The notes under the pieces: generated by a model | Seen by the model: the letters and a program-made list of their open reading frames with translations, nothing else | Database searches by the model: none | Told to the model about the DNA's origin: nothing | Program-made: the position numbers and the translations under genes | Shown here: piece by piece, positions 54,231 to 63,871 of the stretch | How the letters are laid out: each line of letters opens with the position of its first letter | Numbering within the stretch: position 1 is the first letter of the stretch | From: JAPOUP01 sp965201085 | GTDB taxonomy: Bacteria; Pseudomonadota; Alphaproteobacteria; Rhodobacterales; Rhodobacteraceae | Length of the DNA: 64,000 bases | Direction: 5' to 3' | Assembly (NCBI GenBank): GCA_965201085.1 | Contig: CBDAVS010000030.1 | Location: 1-64,000, forward strand

Positions 54231-54945
54231 ATGAAGGCTTCGGTGTCAAAGAGCGGACCGTCCCGCTCTTCCTCCCGGGGTATATTGGACACCGTTCGAC
54301 GACGCGCTTGATCATCTTCGGGCCGTTATGACCTGCGCAATCGCCGTCGAAACATTGGCCTTGGGATTAGCGAAGGAAAGTTTCCTAGCGGAAGATGTGC
54401 TGTCACTTCGCCCGAATCCGGCTTCAACGAACTCGACGGTTGAAGGCTATGGTTTTGCCGGACCGGCTCCAGCCGGTCGGCGGACAATGTCTTTGGCCCA
54501 TGGACGAGCGACCGCCGGTTCCCCATTCGATGGTCCCTTTCCCGAGGGAACGGCACTTCGAATTCTGACCGACGCCTGCCTGCCTCCCGGTGTGGACACC
54601 GTGGTGTCGGATGAAAATGCAGGGGTTGAGGATGGATTCGTGACGTTTCACGGACCGGTACACATGGGAGCGAACACTCGTTCGGTGGGAGAGGATGTGA
54701 AGGGGGCCAAGTCGTCTTCAGCGCTGGAACCCGTCTTGGACCACCTCAACTCGCCCTACTTGCGGCCGTTGATGTATCTGTCTTGCCCGTTCGCAGACGT
54801 TTAAGGGTTGGCGTATTATCCACTGGAGATGATCTGCGACCTGTAGGAGCGATGTCGGTGCCCGATCAGGTCTTCGACGCGAATCGACCGATGCTTTTAT
54901 CCTTGGTTGAACGTTGGGGTTACGCGGTGGTCGATCTGGGATATG
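54231..54945 (+). pseudogene. moeA: Molybdopterin molybdenumtransferase MoeA, frameshifted and truncated
   Basis: MoeA inserts molybdate into molybdopterin. The recognisable text begins PGVYWTPFDDALDHLRAVM in a frame without a clear start. It continues NPASTNSTVEGYGFAGPAP, where Glu replaces the usual Asp of the DGY motif, and PEGTALRILTDACLPPGVDT. The frame changes near 54742 to LALLAAVDVSV, then RVGVLSTGDDLRPVG and QVFDANRPMLLSLVERWGYA. At 54946 the left end of ISNCY fossil 4 cuts the gene off. The C-terminal third is missing from the window. Confidence 0.83.
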
Positions 54946-55944
54946 TAGTGTCCGCCAGAAAACCACTAAGTTACGGATTTTTGAGGTAAATGACGGAATC
55001 TGCCCTGCGGGGATTCACCGGATATGGCAGTCAGGGAGCGATTTCACCACCATATGCCACGGAAACCGGCAATCCTGCCCTTCAGGAGGCCCCGATGCGC
55101 AAGGTCCACGACACCTAGCGGCGGCCCGGCGCCCCCGACATCAGGAGGATCAGGCTGGACGTGAGGTCGCGGGACGACATCCCGGCGGTCCCGATCGGCC
55201 TCCAGGACCTTTACAGCGACGAAGGGACCCGAAAGCGGCTGTCCGGGCTTCCGGGGCGGCTGGTGCTTCCCGGAAAGAGCCGTCGTGTGGCAGGCCGGGG
55301 ATGAAACCGTTGACCATCCCGGTGCCGGGGGGGCGTGAAGCAGGGTCCCGGGTGCGATTTCGACCGGCTTCGGGAACCGGCGAACCAACACATCCCGATC
55401 CGGCGAAGGCCGAAGGCCGGGCCACGGCCCGTGGGACGGGGACGGATACGGATACGAATACCGGCGTCTGGTTGACAGCGTGCCGCTCCCCTCGCCGGAG
55501 CTTCCCGCCGAGGTCGGAAAGATGGTCGTGGAGAGGGGCCACAGGGTGGCGGCGGAAGGAATACCTTTGCAGGAAGCTCCGGAAAGCCTACCTCCGGGTG
55601 GCCACGTCACGGCTCGCCGACCCGCGCCCGGGGGACGTGGAGGCGCCGCTCCGGCCCGCCCTGAAGCTGGCGGACAGGGCGGAGGCCAGCCGCGCGGAGA
55701 TCGACGGTATGTTGGGTATCCCGGGCCCATCGGACAGTATCCGGGGCTTCATCGGCCATGTCGGGCACCGGGCGGACCTGATCGAACGGCGGATCCTGAA
55801 GGGAGGGACGATCCCGCACCGCGGGAAGGTGCACCCGATATCCGGGCCGCACACACGCTGGATATCGAAGGGAAAGGCCGGGGTCCCGGTGAAGCCCGGC
55901 GTCCCCGTCCGCGTGCCGGGGACCGCCACGGATTCCCCCCGCAC
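54946..55944 (+). pseudogene. ISNCY-type fossil, remnant 4
   Basis: The left end TAGTGTCCGCC at 54946 cuts moeA. The leader, a transposase N-terminus with stops (MRKVHDT then TAG) and the middle region follow. About 180 bp present in fossil 1 are missing at 55540, where the repeated GTGGCGGCGGAAGG-like text could have recombined. The best segment reads IPGPSDSIRGFIGHVGHRAD and WISKGKAGVPVKPGVPVRVP. Homology ends at about 55944, inside a second host gene. Confidence 0.72.
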
Positions 55945-56904
55945 CGTAATTGGCTCTCCGCTTGGTCATAGGATCGCACCGATCACATGACGAACATCGA
56001 CGCAGCCATTCGCGGCGAGCGCCAGCTCAGCGGGCCCGGACAGTTCGTCCTGCGTCGACATTGCCAGCAGTTGGGCGGTGCCGCCTTCCTCGACACCAAG
56101 GCGCCCGAAATGCCACCCCGACCACGGCGCCTAGTCACGCCCTCCATTCGAATGCCAGAACATCGACATCGGAATTTCGAGCGGATTCCGAAGCGACAGA
56201 AACAGATCACCCTCTTGGGGTCTTGTCACGGCGGTCCAGCCCAATGCGTGGCCATCCGCCTCGATACCCACCACGAAATCCTCGTGTCTGGAATTCCAGG
56301 GGTACCGAGTGAGGTCGGCGGGCCCATCCTGACCCGGAAACTGGCGGGGGTCTCGTGATCTCGCAGGGTGGACAAGTTTGGAGCGGCCGAGTTTCGGGTC
56401 GCTTTCCTGAGGTTCGGCGGGAGATTCCCAAACGGTTTTGAGCGATGCTCTTATGAACGCGCCATTCTTCACGGAAACGTTGGCGTGATTGGCGAACGAA
56501 ATACTTCCCTCACCACCGACGAATATATGCCGTTGATATACGAATGGATGCCCGTCCCTCAGGATAAGTTCCTTGATCAGCGTCGCTTTGGATACCGGGC
56601 GCAGAAGGACTGCGCACAGTTGGAATTCACTGGAGGCCACGAACTGCCAGTGGGAGTTCGGAGGCCATCCGTGAAGCGGTGAATCATCCTCGGTGGCACA
56701 GAAAGGCGCACAGAAAAAATCGCCGCCGAGAGTTGCCATACGCGGAGGGGCGCCGGGAGGCATGGTTTCATCGGTGTCAATCCAGGGTGCCCGGTGCATG
56801 GGCGCGACGTCCTGTCCACTTTCAGTCACGGAGAAGCTCTCGAGCAATCAGGTGCGGTCATCGAACACCGCTCGGACCCTCTCCGCGTAGAGAGTGGCCT
56901 TCAT
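55945..56904 (-). pseudogene. Galactose-mutarotase-like protein, multiple stops
   Basis: From an ATG at 56904 the text KATLYAERVRAVFDDRT meets a TGA. It then continues in the same frame ESFSVTESGQDVAPMHRAPW, MATLGGDFFCAPF, HANVSVKNGAFIRASLKTVW and WNSRHEDFVVGIEADGHALG to FWHSNGGRD, where a TAG follows. It goes on again, GVEEGGTAQLLAMSTQDELS and VRHVIGAIL, to a third stop. The long, well-kept text suggests recent loss. The family looks like an aldose-1-epimerase-like fold, which I infer from general pattern only. The 3' end is cut by ISNCY fossil 4. Confidence 0.65.
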
Positions 56905-57214
56905 CGTCGATGATCCCCGGTCAACGAAACCGATGGGCCCTGACGGGTCGCCGTCGTCTTGGGGTCAGGATTAATGTTCGGGTAGACGGACATTCAACAA
57001 AAGAGCGATCAGGGTGTTTCCTGGTTACGCAGGTTTACCGCACGGAAATCGGAAAGCTAAAGGCGGCGGATCTTCAAGGACGGATTCGCGTGTTTTGCCG
57101 GTGGTGATGGTGAGTGCCGTCCAGATGCCTGTCTCCGAGGTAGGACCATCACCATGTCAGCGGAGTCAGCTACCCATCGGTTGCGGGTCGCCGACGCGAA
57201 TAAAGCGGGACTCC
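56905..57214. other. No assignable gene
   Basis: About 300 bases between the broken mutarotase-like gene and the DUF882 stop. Open frames occur, but no motif is recognisable. Confidence 0.45.
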
Positions 57215-57784
57215 CTAACTGCCCCAGGTGCGAATCGGCCCGCAATCCATGTGCACGAAGCTCTGCCTGGTGTAGCGACCGACACCTCCCGCCCGACAGG
57301 TCATCGCCGCCCGGGCCATCTGACTGACCGAGCGCGAGCTAAGCCTTAGATCGGCGGCCATTCCCTTTATATGAAGGGAATTCTTGGCCACCATCCGCGA
57401 TTTGGAGCGAAGCATTTCATTGGTTTTCGCGGTCCGGTATCCCGAAACCAGCAGAAAGGCCTCATCTGTCTCCAGCAGGTTGTGCGAAGCGGCGATTATA
57501 TCGATCGTTCGACGGTCAATCTTCTTTATCTCATTGTAACGCCAATCACGCATCAGATGATCGACTTCATACAAGGCCTGTTGTATATACTCACCCTCGA
57601 TCCAATATATCGTATTGACGCTTTCGTCCGTTCTACCCGAATACATCTTTAGGCGACGAATGTCACCGGCTCCCCGCAGAAAACCCGCCGCCTTCGAGAA
57701 TGTCGGTGCCGCAGCTAAGGCCCCTGTGGTGAAGGCTCCCAGAAGAGCCCGACGTGAAATCTCACTGAATTTACTGCCCACCAT
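57215..57784 (-). CDS. DUF882 / YcbK-like exported protein
   Basis: Protein of 189 residues with a twin-arginine signal (SRRALLGAFTTGALAAAPTF) and a peptidase M15-like domain of the YcbK group: LLVSGYRTAKTNEMLRSKS, NSLHIKGMAADLRL (zinc-binding His and Asp) and a C-terminal SFVHMDCGPIRTW (His). It is expected in the periplasm, where it may trim peptidoglycan peptides. In related genomes it often sits beside an L,D-transpeptidase gene. Here that neighbour is about 960 bases away in the opposite direction. Confidence 0.85.
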   Translation of the reverse strand: MVGSKFSEISRRALLGAFTTGALAAAPTFSKAAGFLRGAGDIRRLKMYSGRTDESVNTIYWIEGEYIQQALYEVDHLMRDWRYNEIKKIDRRTIDIIAASHNLLETDEAFLLVSGYRTAKTNEMLRSKSRMVAKNSLHIKGMAADLRLSSRSVSQMARAAMTCRAGGVGRYTRQSFVHMDCGPIRTWGS

Positions 57785-58741
57785 ATATGCCCCGTATTTT
57801 TCTGTCGAAAACCCCGGAATTTAGCCAGCGTTTTTGCGGAGTCTTCGCCACTTTGGTTTTCCAGATCACCTCTTACTAATAATTGAAACAAATCTCCAGT
57901 ATTTGATTGCGGAAATTTCGTGCCCGTCTCGAAAATCGGCAAGATTTTGCCGATACGGCTTGGATGCATCTTTGATTGTTGTTTCCCGGAGTATTCCCAG
58001 GCGACGTGCGTTGGTGCCGCATCGGTCCTCGCAAGAGATATATCGTCAGTGGCCTCGATGGAATCATGGGGCGGTTGAGACACGGGTATGACGCCTCGTC
58101 GTGCATGAGATCGGTTGAGAGGGAATCCTGCATGTCGTGCCATGCGTTTCGGTATGAACACGAAAGAACGTCCTCGTTGGTCCTTGAGCAACGTAGCCAA
58201 ATCCGACGGTTGGTTATCAAGCCAAGTTGTGTCGATGGTAGGACAGAAAAGAGGATTTGTGTCGCGTTTTCATAGAATTACTTAGGTCTTGGGTGCCGGA
58301 TCATGTCACTTCATCCAGACACCTCGATCATATCTCGTTGGAATTGGCTGGGATTGGGATTGAAACAGGAAATCACAAGGGAGACCGTGACCCGTCAATG
58401 TTGCTTGATACTCGGCGGAATGATTACGGACTGTTTTGCATGAAGCGGCACGGTGGGAAGGTTCTCATCGGTTCGGACCAGGTCTTGATCGAATGCCTCC
58501 TCGCTCCCGCACCCAGCCGTGATCACGAGCCGACACCCGGTCGATGTCGACCACGGTCCCCAACCGGCACGACCGTTTATGGAATTGCATGGGCCTACAT
58601 CATTAACCAACGACAGGTCCGCATCTGATTAAGCGGGGCCTCTTCGAATTTTGTGGTTCCGGAATTGGCCCGGATAATGCTATGTTATGGCAGGTTCGCG
58701 GTCAGAAGCGGATCGGATGAGCAGTGAAAGGCCTTAAGCCC
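57785..58741. other. Long divergent spacer without an assignable gene
   Basis: About 950 bases between the starts of DUF882 and the L,D-transpeptidase gene. Composition is like host DNA rather than the GC-rich fossils. Open frames on both strands (for example plus 58257-58628) show no motif. It may contain a degraded gene or regulatory sequences. I cannot place a promoter with confidence. Confidence 0.45.
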
Positions 58742-60358
58742 ATGATTCATCGGTATCGACGGACCCGCAATGTGTTTCGATCCGTATGCGTCGCCGCAGG
58801 GTATATGGCGGTGGGCGCCGTTGGTGATGCCGGCACGACGGTAGCACCGTTCCAACAGGCCGTCGCCGAGGCGGCGGCGCCACATCCCGAACTCGGTGAA
58901 TTTTACAGATCCAACGCTTACGAAGCTGTATGGACTGGATCGGCGCGAAAATTCCTGGATCGGCGCGCGGCGCTACTTCAAGCGCTTGAACAGGTTGGCG
59001 ATCACGCGATGCCAACAGCCATATATGGGGTCGATGCCATAAAGGATAGACTTAGTCGGATCGGATCCCAGCGGGAGCTTGGCCAGATTGAGGTGGAATT
59101 GAGCCAACTTTTCCTTCGATATGCACATGATCTTCGATCGGGTGTGCTGAATCCTGCTGCAATCGATCCAGAAATTGACCGCGAGGCGCCGGTCACAGAT
59201 GGCGTTTCACTCCTTGGCGATTTTCTGCAGGCCGATCCTAAAGAGTTCCTGCTTGGTCTTCCACCGGCTTCGATGGAATATGCACGCCTCCAGAAGGCGA
59301 AATTCACCCTCGATGGACTTCTGGCCGAGGGTGGATGGGGGCCAGCGGTTGCGGTAGAAGCGCTTAAGCCCGGGCAGAGCGGACCCGAAGTGGTGGCGTT
59401 GCGTGATCGACTGGTGGCGATGGGATATATTCGACGGTCCGCGGTCGCGACCTATGATGCTATGCTCCAGATCGCGGTTCAGCGTTTTCAGATCGACCAC
59501 GGATTGAATCCGGATGGCGTCGCAGGACGGGTGACCATGTCGGAGATCAACCGACAGGTCGAGGACCGCATTCGCTCGGTGACAGTGGCGCTGGAACGCG
59601 AACGCTGGATGAATTTCCCTCGTGGTGAAAGGCACGTCTGGGTAAATCTCGCTAATTTTTCCGCGGAGATCATCGACGACAGTGACCTTACGTTCCGCAC
59701 GCGCAGCGTGATCGGCCAGAATACGGAGGACCGCCGCTCTCCGGAATTTTCCGACGTAATGGAATATATGGAGATAAATCCAAGTTGGTATGTGCCGCGC
59801 TCCATCGCCGAAAATGAATTCCTGCCTCAGATGATCGAGACACAGGGCGAGGCCGAAGAGTTTCTGGAAATCGTGGATGAGGAGGGCGAGGTTGTGGATA
59901 GGGCCTTGATCGATTGGTCGCTATTCAACCCCGAAACATTCCCTTTTCACCTTCGTCAGGCTCCGGGACCGACAAACGCGCTGGGATTCGTGAAGTTCAT
60001 GTTTCCCAACAGACACAACATCTATCTACACGACACGCCCGAAAAGCTTCTGTTCGCACATGAGAGACGTGACTTCAGCCATGGTTGCATCCGGCTGGAC
60101 TCACCATTTGAGTTCGCCTACGAAATCCTCAGCCGTCAGGTGGAGGAACCGGTGAGCCATTTCAGTGAAATTCTGGAATCCGAGGAGAAGACAACGGTAG
60201 TTATTTCCGAGCCCATTCCTGTGCATATCGTTTACAGAACCGCTTTCACCACGCCGGATGGTCGGCTGAATTTCCGTCGCGATATATATGGACGCGATGC
60301 GAAGATTTTCGAGGCGCTGGCCGAAGCCGGGGTCGTGGTCGCAGGGGTGGGTACCTAG
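58742..60358 (+). CDS. L,D-transpeptidase with peptidoglycan-binding domain (YcbB/LdtD type)
   Basis: Envelope enzyme of about 538 residues forming 3-3 cross-links in peptidoglycan. The order is an N-terminal signal-like segment (to about residue 50), an all-helical domain (ELGQIEVELSQLFLRYAHDL), a PG_binding_1 domain (GPEVVALRDRLVAMGYI, LNPDGVAGRVTMSEIN) and the YkuD catalytic domain with PSWYVPRSI and the active-site Cys at about residue 449 in FSHGCIRLD. I favour the ATG at 58742, with GAAAGG upstream; an ATG at 58724 is possible. All key residues are present. Confidence 0.9.
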   Translation: MIHRYRRTRNVFRSVCVAAGYMAVGAVGDAGTTVAPFQQAVAEAAAPHPELGEFYRSNAYEAVWTGSARKFLDRRAALLQALEQVGDHAMPTAIYGVDAIKDRLSRIGSQRELGQIEVELSQLFLRYAHDLRSGVLNPAAIDPEIDREAPVTDGVSLLGDFLQADPKEFLLGLPPASMEYARLQKAKFTLDGLLAEGGWGPAVAVEALKPGQSGPEVVALRDRLVAMGYIRRSAVATYDAMLQIAVQRFQIDHGLNPDGVAGRVTMSEINRQVEDRIRSVTVALERERWMNFPRGERHVWVNLANFSAEIIDDSDLTFRTRSVIGQNTEDRRSPEFSDVMEYMEINPSWYVPRSIAENEFLPQMIETQGEAEEFLEIVDEEGEVVDRALIDWSLFNPETFPFHLRQAPGPTNALGFVKFMFPNRHNIYLHDTPEKLLFAHERRDFSHGCIRLDSPFEFAYEILSRQVEEPVSHFSEILESEEKTTVVISEPIPVHIVYRTAFTTPDGRLNFRRDIYGRDAKIFEALAEAGVVVAGVGT

Positions 60359-60407
60359 GGATTTCGGAGTCCCAAGGGTGCCCGCATAACGCTGCCGCAG
60401 AGGAAAT

Positions 60408-61502
60408 ATGGGTTTCAAAGTGTCCGAGATCGCCGCCGCGCTTGATGCGGTGGCATATGGCGATACCGAACTGACGGTTGAACGGGCCGCCGAACCCGCC
60501 GATGCGGGAGTGGATGATCTCGCGCTGGCCATGACAAAGGACTACGCGGCCGATCTCGCCAAAGGAAGCGCTCGGGCCGCATTGCTATGGGTCGGAGCGG
60601 ATTGGAAAAGCTTCGAACTGGAAGCCGCGGTCGCGGTGCGACGGCCTCGCTACGCGATGTCAGGCCTGACCGCGATGATGGATTCAGGGCCGATGATCGA
60701 GGTCGGCATTCATCCGACGGCGATAATCCATGAGACCGCCATGATCGGGGAGGGCGCCGCCATCGGTCCATTGGTCTGCATCGGCGCAAACGTCAGGATC
60801 GGGTCGCAGGCCAGGATCGCGAGTCATTCCAGTATCGCGGAGAGTGTATCGATCGGATCGAATGCGCTGCTTCACGCGGGCGTTCGCATCGGGAGCGGGG
60901 TCAGGATAGGGGATCGTTTCATCGCACAGCCCGGAGTGGTGATCGGTTCAGATGGCTTCAGCTTCGTAACGCCCGAAAAATCCCGTGCCGAGGCGGTTGG
61001 CGAAACGATGGGAAACGTAGATGGCATATACGACGCCCAAAGATGGTCGCGCATCCATTCACTTGGATCGGTGGTCATCGGTGATGATGTGGAGATCGGT
61101 GCGACAACCTGTGTGGATGCCGGAACAATCCGAAGCACCAGTATCGGAGACCGAACCAAGATCGACAATCAGGTTCATATCGCACATAACTGCGAGATAG
61201 GCTGCGACTGCCTGATCGCCGGACAGGTAGGGATGGCCGGAAGCGCCAGAATTGGCAACAATGTCGTGCTGGCCGGCAAGGTCGGTGTCGCGGACAATAC
61301 GCTTGTAGGCGACGGTGTGATCGCCGGTGGAGCTACAATGATCATGTCAAACGCACCCGCCGGACAGGTGCTCATGGGGTCCCCGGCCATGAGGATGGAG
61401 AATTACGTCGCGGCCTACAAATCTCTGCGCCGATTGCCACGCCTCGCTTCGCGTCTCGCGGAATTACAGAAAACTGTTTCAAAGTCCGACTCCACAGATT
61501 AG
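60408..61502 (+). CDS. lpxD: UDP-3-O-(3-hydroxyacyl)glucosamine N-acyltransferase
   Basis: Lipid A biosynthesis acyltransferase of 364 residues. A short uridine-binding front domain (to about residue 100) is followed by a left-handed beta-helix of hexapeptide repeats (AIIHETAMIGEGAAIGPLVC, GANVRIGSQARI, and so on). The catalytic His is in VHIAHNCEIGCDCLIAGQVG, and PGVVIGSDGFSFV is the pantetheine-binding stretch. It opens a three-gene run with an acyl carrier protein and a ketosynthase, which suggests a dedicated acyl supply. Confidence 0.92.
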   Translation: MGFKVSEIAAALDAVAYGDTELTVERAAEPADAGVDDLALAMTKDYAADLAKGSARAALLWVGADWKSFELEAAVAVRRPRYAMSGLTAMMDSGPMIEVGIHPTAIIHETAMIGEGAAIGPLVCIGANVRIGSQARIASHSSIAESVSIGSNALLHAGVRIGSGVRIGDRFIAQPGVVIGSDGFSFVTPEKSRAEAVGETMGNVDGIYDAQRWSRIHSLGSVVIGDDVEIGATTCVDAGTIRSTSIGDRTKIDNQVHIAHNCEIGCDCLIAGQVGMAGSARIGNNVVLAGKVGVADNTLVGDGVIAGGATMIMSNAPAGQVLMGSPAMRMENYVAAYKSLRRLPRLASRLAELQKTVSKSDSTD

Positions 61503-61527
61503 TGCAATCGAAAGCTGCGGGTAGCCA

Positions 61528-61788
61528 ATGACGGTTCGGGAAAGAGTTATAAAGATCATCGCGGCTCAGGCGATGCTTGAGGTCGAGGATGTCATCGGTG
61601 GACACACGCTGGAAGATCTCGGCATCGGCAGTCTTGGATTGGTGGAAGCGGTTTTCGCCATCGAGGAAGAATTCGGGATCGAGGTGCCTTTCAATGCGAA
61701 CGAACCCGAAAGGAGTGGATTCGATATTTCCTCGATCGATGCCATTGTCCGGGCAGTGGAAGCGCTTCTGAAAGACCGGCGGGAATGA
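61528..61788 (+). CDS. Acyl carrier protein
   Basis: Acyl carrier protein of 86 residues. The phosphopantetheine Ser is Ser35 in EDLGIGSLGLVEAVFAIEEEF. The usual Asp before this Ser is Gly (IGSLG), a change seen in specialised rather than general fatty-acid carriers. It lies 25 bases after lpxD and overlaps the ketosynthase start by four bases (ATGA), so the pair probably makes or delivers a special acyl chain for lipid A or another envelope lipid. Confidence 0.87.
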   Translation: MTVRERVIKIIAAQAMLEVEDVIGGHTLEDLGIGSLGLVEAVFAIEEEFGIEVPFNANEPERSGFDISSIDAIVRAVEALLKDRRE

Positions 61789-62993
61789 AACGCGTCGCCA
61801 TTACCGGCGCTGGCACGATAAATCCGTTGGGGCACAACGTCGCTGACACGTTGGAATCGATGCGGGAGGGACGTTGCGGAATCGAGCCGCTCGATATCCG
61901 GGATGTCGACAGGCTTTCGGTCAGGATCGGCGGACAGGTCAAGAACTATGACGAACACGCCCATTTCAACCGCCAGCAGATCGCGCTGTTTGATCGGTTC
62001 ACCCAATTCGCGTTGCTCGCCGCCGATCAGGCGATAGAACAGTCGGGACTCGAATTTACGGGTGCGCTCGCCGCGCAGTCGGGGGTGGTGCTTGGCACAT
62101 CCGGAGGCGGGCTATCCACACAGGACGAAAACTACCGCGCGGTCTATGAAGGCGGGAAGAACCGGGTACATCCGTTCGTCGTGCCAAAACTGATGAACAA
62201 CTCGGCGGCGTCCCATCTTTCCATGCAGTGGAATCTCAGAGGACCCTCTTTCACGGTCGCCACCGCCTGTGCCAGTTCCAACCACGCGATGGGGCAGGCG
62301 TTTCACATGATCCGATCCGGTATGACGAAGGTGATGGTCACCGGTGGATCGGAGGCCATGCTCTGCTTTGGTGGTGTGAAGGCCTGGGAAGGACTGCGTG
62401 TGATGTCGAAGGACGCCTGCCGCCCGTTCAGCGCAACCCGCAATGGGATGGTGCAGGGTGAGGGCGCCGGCATATTCGTGTTCGAGGAAATGGACCAGGC
62501 CCGTGAGCGCGGGGCGGAATTGCTTGCGGAGGTTATCGGCTTTGCGATGACTTCGGATGCCACCGATATCGTGATGCCGTCCCGACAGGGTGCGGCTCAG
62601 GCTATCAAGGGGGCCATCCAGGATGCCGGCGTCAAACCTTCACGTATCGGCTATATCAACGCTCACGGCACGGGAACCGCCGCAAATGACAAGACCGAAT
62701 GCGCGGCCGTGTCCGATGTATTCGGTCCCCATGCCGACGACTTGATGATCTCGTCAACCAAATCGATGCACGGACATCTGATCGGAGGCACAAGTGCGGT
62801 GGAACTGTTGGCCTGCATCATGGCCGTACGGGATGGTGTGATCGCACCGACGATCGGATATGAGGAACATGACCCGGAATGCGCCTTGGACGTGGTTCCC
62901 AACGTAGCACGGGAGGAGAGGGTCGATATCGCGGTGTCCAATGCATTTGCTTTTGGAGGCCTGAATGCCGTCCTGGCGCTCAAGGCAATCTGA
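61785..62993 (+). CDS. Beta-ketoacyl-ACP synthase (FabF-like)
   Basis: Condensing enzyme of 402 residues with the Cys-His-His active site: TACASSNHAMG (Cys, about residue 160), NAHGTGTAANDKTE (His) and MHGHLIGGTSAVELL (His). It elongates acyl chains bound to a carrier protein. Being translationally coupled to the unusual ACP and following lpxD, it probably serves a special chain rather than bulk synthesis; this is inference. Length and fold landmarks are complete. Confidence 0.9.
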   Translation: MKRVAITGAGTINPLGHNVADTLESMREGRCGIEPLDIRDVDRLSVRIGGQVKNYDEHAHFNRQQIALFDRFTQFALLAADQAIEQSGLEFTGALAAQSGVVLGTSGGGLSTQDENYRAVYEGGKNRVHPFVVPKLMNNSAASHLSMQWNLRGPSFTVATACASSNHAMGQAFHMIRSGMTKVMVTGGSEAMLCFGGVKAWEGLRVMSKDACRPFSATRNGMVQGEGAGIFVFEEMDQARERGAELLAEVIGFAMTSDATDIVMPSRQGAAQAIKGAIQDAGVKPSRIGYINAHGTGTAANDKTECAAVSDVFGPHADDLMISSTKSMHGHLIGGTSAVELLACIMAVRDGVIAPTIGYEEHDPECALDVVPNVAREERVDIAVSNAFAFGGLNAVLALKAI

Positions 62994-63247
62994 TATCCAG
63001 AATTTAAGGAGTGACGATGATCCGGCACAATGGGCGTGACTGGATGTTGGAATGACCCTCGGCGTCGAAAGTGAGCGCATCGACCATTCCCGGTCTCCGA
63101 AAACGATGCCATCTGCGCGTGGCAGGTCCGACTCCGTTTAAACAGGGTGAATACGCCGCCGAGTTCGGTGGCCGGAGCCATTGGCGTTCCTATCAACCAG
63201 ACCCGGCCAGCGGTGCATGCAGACTGTCTTGCCTTTTAGCTGGGAGT
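62994..63247. other. Short convergent spacer
   Basis: About 250 bases between the ketosynthase and the IalB-like stop. No gene and no clear terminator hairpin with a T run were found. Confidence 0.45.
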
Positions 63248-63871
63248 CTATCGCTCGGAACGCACCTGCAGATCGCTGAAACCCGCGCTGAAACCCATGA
63301 GCGAAACGGTTAGATTGACCTTTCGATCCGCCGCACGCGCCGGAACGATGCTTAGATTGGCTCTCAATCCACCTTTGAAGGCATTTACATCCGCTTCCAC
63401 CAATCCAACGCGGCTTACGCATCCCAAACTACTGCACCAGAGGAACGGATAGCTCTTCGGTTCGCCTCCATCGACCGAGATTTCCACCGGAACGGTCAGC
63501 AGGGTTTCCAGCGGGGTGACAACCGTCGCACCGGCGATCAGTTCAACATCATCGGTCACGGGAAAGACGCTGAATTCGGCAACGGGATTGCCTGAATTGT
63601 CCACCAAAAGCTGGTACAGCTGGCAGGGATCGGGATTTTCGTCCATTCTGACGCATCTGACGTCCCAGTCACCATGTACCGCACCGATATACATGGTTTG
63701 GCTTTCATCATCGGGGTCTTCCGGCCCGGTTCCTACGGCCGTGGGTTCACTCAGCCCGGATTCCGTCACTTCAACGGTTGCCGTGTTGTCATCTGTCTCA
63801 TTTACTTCGGCGGTCTGTGCCAGTATCGGCGAGGCACCAATCAGCAGTAGAAGCGGTGGAATTCGTTTCAT
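63248..63871 (-). CDS. IalB-family (invasion-associated locus B) exported protein
   Basis: Periplasmic protein of about 207 residues. A Sec signal covers MKRIPPLLLLIGASPILAQ and is followed by an acidic, Thr/Glu-rich linker (residues 20-55). The IalB domain then follows: HGDWDVRCVRMDENPDPCQL, EISVDGGEPKSYPFLWCSSL and GCVSRVGLVEADVNAF, with its paired Cys residues. I start at 63871 because the signal peptide begins there; an open frame to 63901 adds ten residues. The family was named in Bartonella but occurs widely in free-living alphaproteobacteria. Confidence 0.82.
   Translation of the reverse strand: MKRIPPLLLLIGASPILAQTAEVNETDDNTATVEVTESGLSEPTAVGTGPEDPDDESQTMYIGAVHGDWDVRCVRMDENPDPCQLYQLLVDNSGNPVAEFSVFPVTDDVELIAGATVVTPLETLLTVPVEISVDGGEPKSYPFLWCSSLGCVSRVGLVEADVNAFKGGLRANLSIVPARAADRKVNLTVSLMGFSAGFSDLQVRSER

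Noticed and set aside
50216..56904. Reading TGA as Trp instead of stop, because mobA and the mutarotase-like gene have TGA in frame
   Set aside because: Many intact genes here end in TGA with overlapping starts (cimA, cobK, the permeases). Readthrough would fuse them. The other lesions in the same genes are frameshifts and IS insertions.
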